From NCBI GenBank assembly GCA_026936325.1, contig JAPTHN010000156.1, positions 248,001 through 312,000 of the forward strand: 64,000 nucleotides of DNA, read 5' to 3'. Made by a program: the position numbers and the translations under genes. Within the stretch, counting starts at the first letter, position 1. Each line of letters begins with the position of its first letter. This document shows positions 58,641 to 64,000 of this stretch, in pieces. Source of the DNA: Platynereis dumerilii (lineage: Eukaryota > Annelida > Polychaeta > Phyllodocida > Nereididae). The notes beneath the pieces are model-generated. The model had not been told where the DNA came from, made no database searches, and saw nothing but the letters and a program-made list of their open reading frames with translations.

Positions 58641-59222
58641 AAAATTGCATTTTTGAAGATTTTACTCAATAATGTTCATTAGCTTTTGTAGCAACAGTAT
58701 TTGTGCTATTACTATCTCCATTATGAATTCTACTGGTCATGTAATGTCTCAGGTCAAACCTAAAAAACATGCGTTTTATTCAAGATTTTAGACACCAATC
58801 TTAATTACTACAGCCATAATATCAGTAATATATAAATGCATACTTGATACCATTGGAAAACCACTTTTATTAGTTTCAGTCTTTTATGTTAATCGTGTGA
58901 TTATCCTAGGAACCTAGTGCAGCGGCAACAAAGTCAAAAGTTTCAAAAACTTGACTTGAAACCTTAAAAAAAAAAAATTAAGAGTTGTGCTCTGCATCCA
59001 GACATTATTCAGTCATTCTGGCCTGTGCTTCCACATAAGTTCAGTCTCAACAACCACAGAAACAATATATTAAATAGACACAGACTTGTTTCCTCCCTGG
59101 AATGCCCTTTTTCTCGCTCCAATCTCACACTGTTATCAACTTTTAAGTACCCCTGCTAACTGACAGCTCCCATCACAAAGTTTAAACTACGCACATTTTC
59201 AATTTTGTGTGTGAGATACCAA

Positions 59223-60500
59223 CCTGATTCAGTTGGTGACATTAGTTGATAATGTAATCCAGTGATGTTAGTTGGTGACATCAGCTGGTGATGTCAACAA
59301 GTAATGTCAGAAAGTGACTTCAGTCTGTGATGTCAACGAAGTGACATCAGTTGGTGATGTCAGTTGATTACATCAGCCAGTGATGTCAGCCATTGAAGTC
59401 AGCCAGTGATGTCAACCAATGATGTCAGCCAATGATGTCAGTTGGGGACATTAGTTGATGATGTAATCCACTGATGTTAGTTGGTCACATCAGCTGGTGA
59501 TGTCAGAAAGTAATGTCAGTCATTGATGTCAGTAAGTGACATCATTTGATGACACCATCCAGTGATGTCAGCCAATGATGTCAGCCAGTGATGTCAGCCA
59601 ACGATATCAGACAATGATGTAAGCCAGTGATGTCAGTTGGTGACATTATTTGATGATGTAATGCAGTGATGTTAGTTGGTGACATCAGCTGGTGATGTCA
59701 ACAAGTAATGTCAAAAAGTGATTTCAGTCTGTGATGTCAGGAAGTGACATCAGTTGGTGATGTCAGTTGATGACATCAGCCAGTGATGTCAGCCATAGAA
59801 GTCATTGAGTGATGTCAACCAATGATGTCAGCCAGTGATGTCAGTTGATGACATTAGTTGATGATGTAATCCACTGATGTTAGTTGGTGACATCAGCTGG
59901 TGACGTCAGAAAGTAATTTCAGCCAATAATGTCAGTATGTGATGTCAGTAAGTGACATCAGTTGATGACATCAGCCAATGATGTCAGCCAGTGATGTCAG
60001 CCAATGATGTCATTGATGTCAGCCAATGATGTCATTCATGTCAGCCAGTGACATCAGCCTGATCCAGTGATGTCAGCTAGTGAAATCAGTTGGTGACATC
60101 AGCTGGTGATTTCAGCTTGTGAAATCAGTCAGTGATGTCAGTAGATGATGTAGCCGTTGATGTGGGTCGGTGTCAGTGATGTCAGCCAGTGCTGTCAGCT
60201 CTAACATCAGCCAGGAACATTAGTCAATGATATTAGCCAGCGATGTCTGCAGTGACATCAGTCAGTGACATCAGTCAGTGACATCAGTCAGTGACATCAG
60301 TCAGTGACATCAGTCAGTGACATCAGTCAGTGACATCAGTCAGTGACATCAGTCAGTGACATCAGTCAGTGACATCAGTCAGTCATTGATGTCGGCCAGT
60401 CAATTACATCACAGGATGACATCAGTCAGTGACATGTCATATCACTGGATGATATCAGCCGATGATGTCAGGCGATGGCAACAATCTATGATGTCAGCCA
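59223..60500 (+). repeat. 13-bp satellite TGATGTCAGCCAG in the FB-5 loop
   Basis: Nearly 1.3 kb of 13-bp units alternating TGATGTCA and TGACATCA cores with NNCAG or TTGGT spacers. The stretch 60,250-60,385 is an almost pure run of TGACATCAGTCAG. The cores are one transition away from the CRE TGACGTCA, as CpG decay would give; an intact TGACGTCA is seen near 59,900. Confidence 0.9.
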
Positions 60501-60794
60501 ATGATGTAAATCTATGAGGCTCATCTTTTCATGAAGCCTACCAATAAATAAAAGCCTGAAAATCAATTGGCGTTCTTCTATTTAGGCTCAGTATTCGTCA
60601 ATGTTTAGAGCACTTTGTAAATAATGAGAAAACATATGGGCATTAATGTTAGTCTTTGTTGGATTATTTTATATTGATGCGGAATTATTACCAAATTAGT
60701 CCAGCAGTCACAGGGGTGAAGTCACCAACTATACTGGCCAGATTGTATAGGGCAACAACATGCACCCTATACTGCATTCCAGCAGACACTGCAG

Positions 60795-60914
60795 ACCCCC
60801 TGCTCTCGTATATGGAAATACACTTCCGTCTAGTATTTTTGGGAAAACTGAGGATCATTTGCCGCCCAGGCCCGCCCCCCCCCCCCCCAGAGAAAAAGCC
60901 TAGCTGCGCCACTG
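60795..60914 (-). mobile_element. fragment of the CAGTGGCG(T/C)AGC MITE family
   Basis: A C-run, then AGAGAAAAAGCCTAGCTGCG and CCACTG at 60,914, closely matches the right end of the element at 22,293-23,014. The left end is not recognised, so the start is approximate. Confidence 0.55.
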
Positions 60915-60964
60915 GTTCAGATGTAAATTTTATGTACAGGTCTCATCCCACCAAACTGACCAGC

Positions 60965-61248
60965 TATTATGACATCACTGGCTGACATCATTGGCTGATA
61001 TCATTGGCTGATGTCATCAACTGACATCACCAACTGATGTCACGGGCCAACATCACTGGCTGACATCACTTACTAATATTATCGACTGACCCTACTGGCT
61101 GACAACGACTTCACTGGCTGATGTCACTGGCTGATGTCACCAGCTGGCAGTACTTGCTGATGTCACCAGCTGATGTCACTGACTGACATCATTGGATGAC
61201 ATCACCAACTGATGTCACTAGCTGACATCACAGCTGATATCACCATCC
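60965..61248 (-). repeat. 13-bp satellite, opposite orientation
   Basis: TGACATCACTGGC-type units are the reverse complement of the 59,223 array, so the satellite itself is arranged as an inverted pair about the loop. It ends in CCCTAACCCTAACCCT, about 2.5 telomere-like units. Confidence 0.85.
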
Positions 61249-61399
61249 CTAACCCTAACCCTGCCTTCAAATTAAACCACAATTGCATATTTCATTATTA
61301 ATGTGACCTTCTGGGTCAAATGACCATGCTGACCACTATTCAAGGTAAAGCCTTGGAAATATGTAATTTTGCATCCAACGAACTTATTTGGAAGAACTT

Positions 61400-62060
61400 A
61401 TGTAATCACTTGGCAGGTCGGCAGGCTTTCGGGCAGATGGCAGATAGATCGTTTCCGGGCCTGTGCTTGGCCTCTATTGAATGTTCATGGATGAAATTTG
61501 GTACACATATAGCCTGTATGATCTAGTTATGCCTTTTGATGGTTTTATTGGTGGATATTAAATACTTTTTGAAATAACTAAAAAAAATATATAAAGTATT
61601 TTGTTTGTTTCCAGGCCAAGACTCAATGACTATTGCATGTGCAAGGATGAAATTTGATACAAATGTGGCCTATATATAGTTGTCCCTTAAGATGGCCTCA
61701 TTGTGAGATATTCTGTACTTTTTGAAAAAAATGTATTACAATTTTTTATTTCTTTTTTTTTTGCTAAAACTCATGCATGTACATGGATAAAGTTTGGTTC
61801 AAATAAAATATATGGTCTAGTTGTGCCTCTTAAAAGGCCTGATGGAGAATATATACTTTTGAAATATTGAAAAAAAATTATTTCTGGCCCAAGACTCAGT
61901 CACTATTTCATGTACATGGACAAAGTTTGGTACATATATGGCTTATATGGTCTATTTGTGCCTTTTCATGGTCTGACCGGTAGATATTCTATATTTTATA
62001 ATATTGAGAAAAAATCTTTAATTAAAAATGTTTTTTTTTATTTCGGAGCGAAAACTATCC
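61400..62060 (+). mobile_element. FB-3 family fragment nested in FB-5
   Basis: CGTTTCCGGGCCTGTGCTTG, ATGAAATTTGGTACACATAT and TTATGCCTTTTGATGG match the left-arm units of FB-3 (45,090-45,310). About four diverged units are present, bounded by FB-5 arm sequence. Confidence 0.7.
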
Positions 62061-62074
62061 TGACATCATTGTCA

Positions 62075-63180
62075 AACTTGTGTAATTTTGAACTTTGTTT
62101 CCATGGCAACCAGTTTCCATGGATACTTATATGCATTAAGTGTGCAATTAAGCCCTATAAAATAGGCTATCCAACAAGGCCACATTTGTGCATATTTTTT
62201 TTGCTAAAACTCATGCATGTACATGGATAAAGTTTGGTCACATGACGAATAACATGCATAATTATGGTTGTACATGCCTGGATGGTTGAATGATGTCTGG
62301 CTGAGAAGTAAGTCCCTGAAAGTGAATTTTCTAGTTTTCAAGTCATATTTGTGTAATTTTGAACTTTGTTGCCATTTCAACCAGTTTCCATGGATACTTA
62401 AACACATCACATGTGTAATGAAACCCTATAAAATGGGCTATCCAACAAGACCACATTTGTACATATTGCACAATTATTGTAGCTACAGTGGTAGAAAATG
62501 TTGTAATCTAAATAAAATGTCAATTTCTCAGGTTTGACCTTGAATTGTGGTCACCTTGGTCATGTGACCCAGAAGGTCACATGACAAATAATATGCCTAA
62601 TTATGGTTGTACATGCCTGCTTGGTTGAATGAAGTCTGGCTGTCGGGTAAATCCTTAAAAATGAATTTTCCAATTTTCAAGTCAAATTTGTGTCATTTCA
62701 AACTTTGTTTCCATGGCAACCAGTTTCCATGGATATGTATATAAATTTTGTGTGAGAATGAAGCTTATAACAAGGGCTTTCCAGTGAGACTAAATTTATC
62801 CACATACTGGCATTATTGTAGCTACAGTGGTTAAAAATGCTGTATGAACTCTTGAAAAAATGCTTATTTCTGAGGTTTGACCTCAAATGGTGGTCAGTAT
62901 GGTCATGTGACCAAAAAGGTCACATGACCATCAAAATTAGTAATTGAGGTAGTACATGCCAGGTTGGCTTGATGAAGTCTAACTATGGACTAAATCCCTA
63001 AAAAACGCATTTTACTAGTGTAATAATGAGTGTAAAAATATTATGACTTGGTTGCCATGGTAACCGATTTGTGAAAAATTGCACCACTTTTCCTAACTGC
63101 ATCCCCAGGTTCCATAATCTAGAGAATCTTGCGATTCCAACGATGTATAGATTGTCCATCCCTCTTTCGGGGTGAGCCAA
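62075..63180 (-). repeat. right-arm ~342-bp units of FB-5
   Basis: Inverted copies of the left-arm units, with GTTTCCATGGCAAC (62,097 and 62,707), a decayed copy near 62,368, and GTTGCCATGGTAAC (63,051). GGTCATGTGACC stem-loops lie near 62,559 and 62,900. The outer boundary at 63,180 mirrors 57,303, including the word CTCACCCCGAAAGAGGGATG on the left arm. Confidence 0.8.
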
Positions 63181-63493
63181 CCGCCCATTTTTTCTCCTTG
63201 GCTCCCTGACTATAAAGTGTCTTCTTTAATTCATGCTTCTTTGAATAATATGGGATGCATGACCACTGAATGACATGGTAAAATTCACAATAAAAAAGTT
63301 AAGAAAAAAATTGCGTTTTTCCGGTTTGTGTGAACTGACTTTTCTTGTACATAACCTCAAATATTTAGAAAAAAAGGCTGGTTGCGACCACTTTTTTTTA
63401 CATATCCTTGCTATAAACTATATTTTGGACCATTCTAAACTATTTCTAAGAAATCCTATCTTGGAAAGTTCATGAGTATCGAGCCACCTTAAA

Positions 63494-64000
63494 GCAATGG
63501 TGTACCTTTAAGTTGTCACATACAGCCATTCTCATATTTTGAGACCCCTACAGGAAATATGCTGTGTGGCTTCATTATTTTTGAACTAGGCCTTAAGTGC
63601 CACCAAAGTGAATAGGAACAGAGCAAATGATGATAGAAGCAGACAAAAAGCCAATTTTGGGTAATGGTGTGACACGAAAGTCAAAAAAGTGTTCTGGTTT
63701 TGACCCATATATGCATTATCAGTAATAACTGAATGAAGAGTAAGAGTTATTACAAAATTAAAGTGAAATTTGTATTGGTTATTACCTTTTTCAACAAATT
63801 GGCCTCAAATTTTGAGGAAAGCTTCACAAAGAGCAAAATTTTCTATAATTAAACGTTGAAGCATACTCCAACTACTGAAATGTTGCGTTGATTATCACTA
63901 CAAGCAATACCAGATTGATTGCGTTACTCCTTACAAGAAAACCATCAGAACATGATCAATATTTTCCATAGCATTACGCTTGCGACAAAGCCCCATTTAA
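63494..64000 (+). mobile_element. partial second copy of FB-4-type sequence, cut by the window end
   Basis: From 63,588 to the window end the sequence follows 55,611-56,048 of FB-4 in the same orientation, with scattered differences. Just before it, at 63,555-63,587, an inverted copy of the direct-repeat start (complement of GGCCTAGTTCAAAAATAATG) abuts TTAA, indicating yet another TTAA-linked end. Confidence 0.7.

Larger units (their letters stand above)
56694..63488. mobile_element. 6.8-kb TTAA-flanked foldback element (FB-5)
   Basis: TTAA at 56,690-56,693 (shared with FB-4) and 63,489-63,492. The ends are inverted: GGTGGCTCGCTACTCATG on the left and CATGAGTATCGAGCCACC on the right. The arms diverge for about 500 bp, then match strongly from 57,303 and 63,180 inward as 342-bp units. 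The loop holds a 13-bp satellite in two opposite orientations, a piece of the CAGTGGCGTAGC MITE family and a piece of FB-3. No transposase frame is seen. The shared TTAA indicates that one of FB-4 and FB-5 inserted at the target duplication of the other. Confidence 0.75.

Noticed and set aside
59223-60500. CRISPR-like array
   Set aside because: The repeats are contiguous 13-bp satellite units without unique spacers, in a eukaryotic context.
60688-60912. Glycine-rich minus-strand frame
   Set aside because: Produced by the C-run of the MITE fragment.
61246-61262. Interstitial telomere
   Set aside because: Only about 2.5 CCCTAA units; too short to mean more than simple sequence at the end of the satellite.

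Overview
This window looks like repeat-rich intergenic DNA from a metazoan, most likely a marine deuterostome such as an echinoderm or hemichordate. That is inference, from a tyrosine-recombinase (DIRS/PAT-type) retroelement, a Ty3/gypsy element, a CR1-like LINE, long inverted-repeat 'foldback' elements of the general kind first described in sea urchins, AT-rich sequence, frequent AGGCCTA words and many TCTA/GATA tracts. I found no host gene I can name. The only possible host coding piece is one 126-bp candidate exon near 44.8 kb.

Layout. 0-12.8 kb: a pair of inverted TTAA-flanked ends (863 and 12,792) encloses a cAMP-response-element (CRE) cluster, a SINE-like piece, a 6.15-kb foldback element (3,193-9,345) with a small hAT-like MITE in its loop, a TCTA tract and a 205-bp tandem duplication. 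12.8-22.2 kb: a DIRS/PAT-like element, coding on the minus strand and carrying a 1.38-kb internal direct repeat; a young Ty3/gypsy element (12,966-17,903) with identical 155-bp LTRs sits inside its non-coding end. 22.2-30 kb: a series of MITE-like elements, a 5'-truncated LINE copy with a 21-bp target duplication, and a tRNA-derived SINE nested in a TIR element. 30.5-35.8 kb: an apparently complete CR1-like LINE on the minus strand with three intact reading frames: PHD-type ORF1, endonuclease-reverse transcriptase ORF2, and a downstream ORF3 that looks like an SGNH/GDSL hydrolase.

36-64 kb: microsatellites, then a run of long-inverted-repeat elements, several with TTAA at both edges (37,865-40,775; 51,977-56,689; 56,694-63,488; and a 135-bp hairpin at 54,191). 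Two others (40,780-43,705 and 44,991-49,472) have similar structure but no clear TTAA pair. They carry nested insertions: a Tc1-like element with an IR/DR layout, a 660-bp TA-flanked MITE, and purine-rich, C-rich and 67-bp minisatellites. None shows a recognisable transposase.

The main point of interest is this group of TTAA-flanked foldback-like elements. Their arms are built of 340-375-bp units, and in two elements each unit carries a near-palindromic X-box (RFX-type) word. Another carries paired YY1-like words, and one loop holds a 13-bp satellite that reads like CpG-decayed CREs. The second point is the LINE with a separate SGNH-like ORF after the reverse transcriptase. Identities are by eye only; no database search was run.
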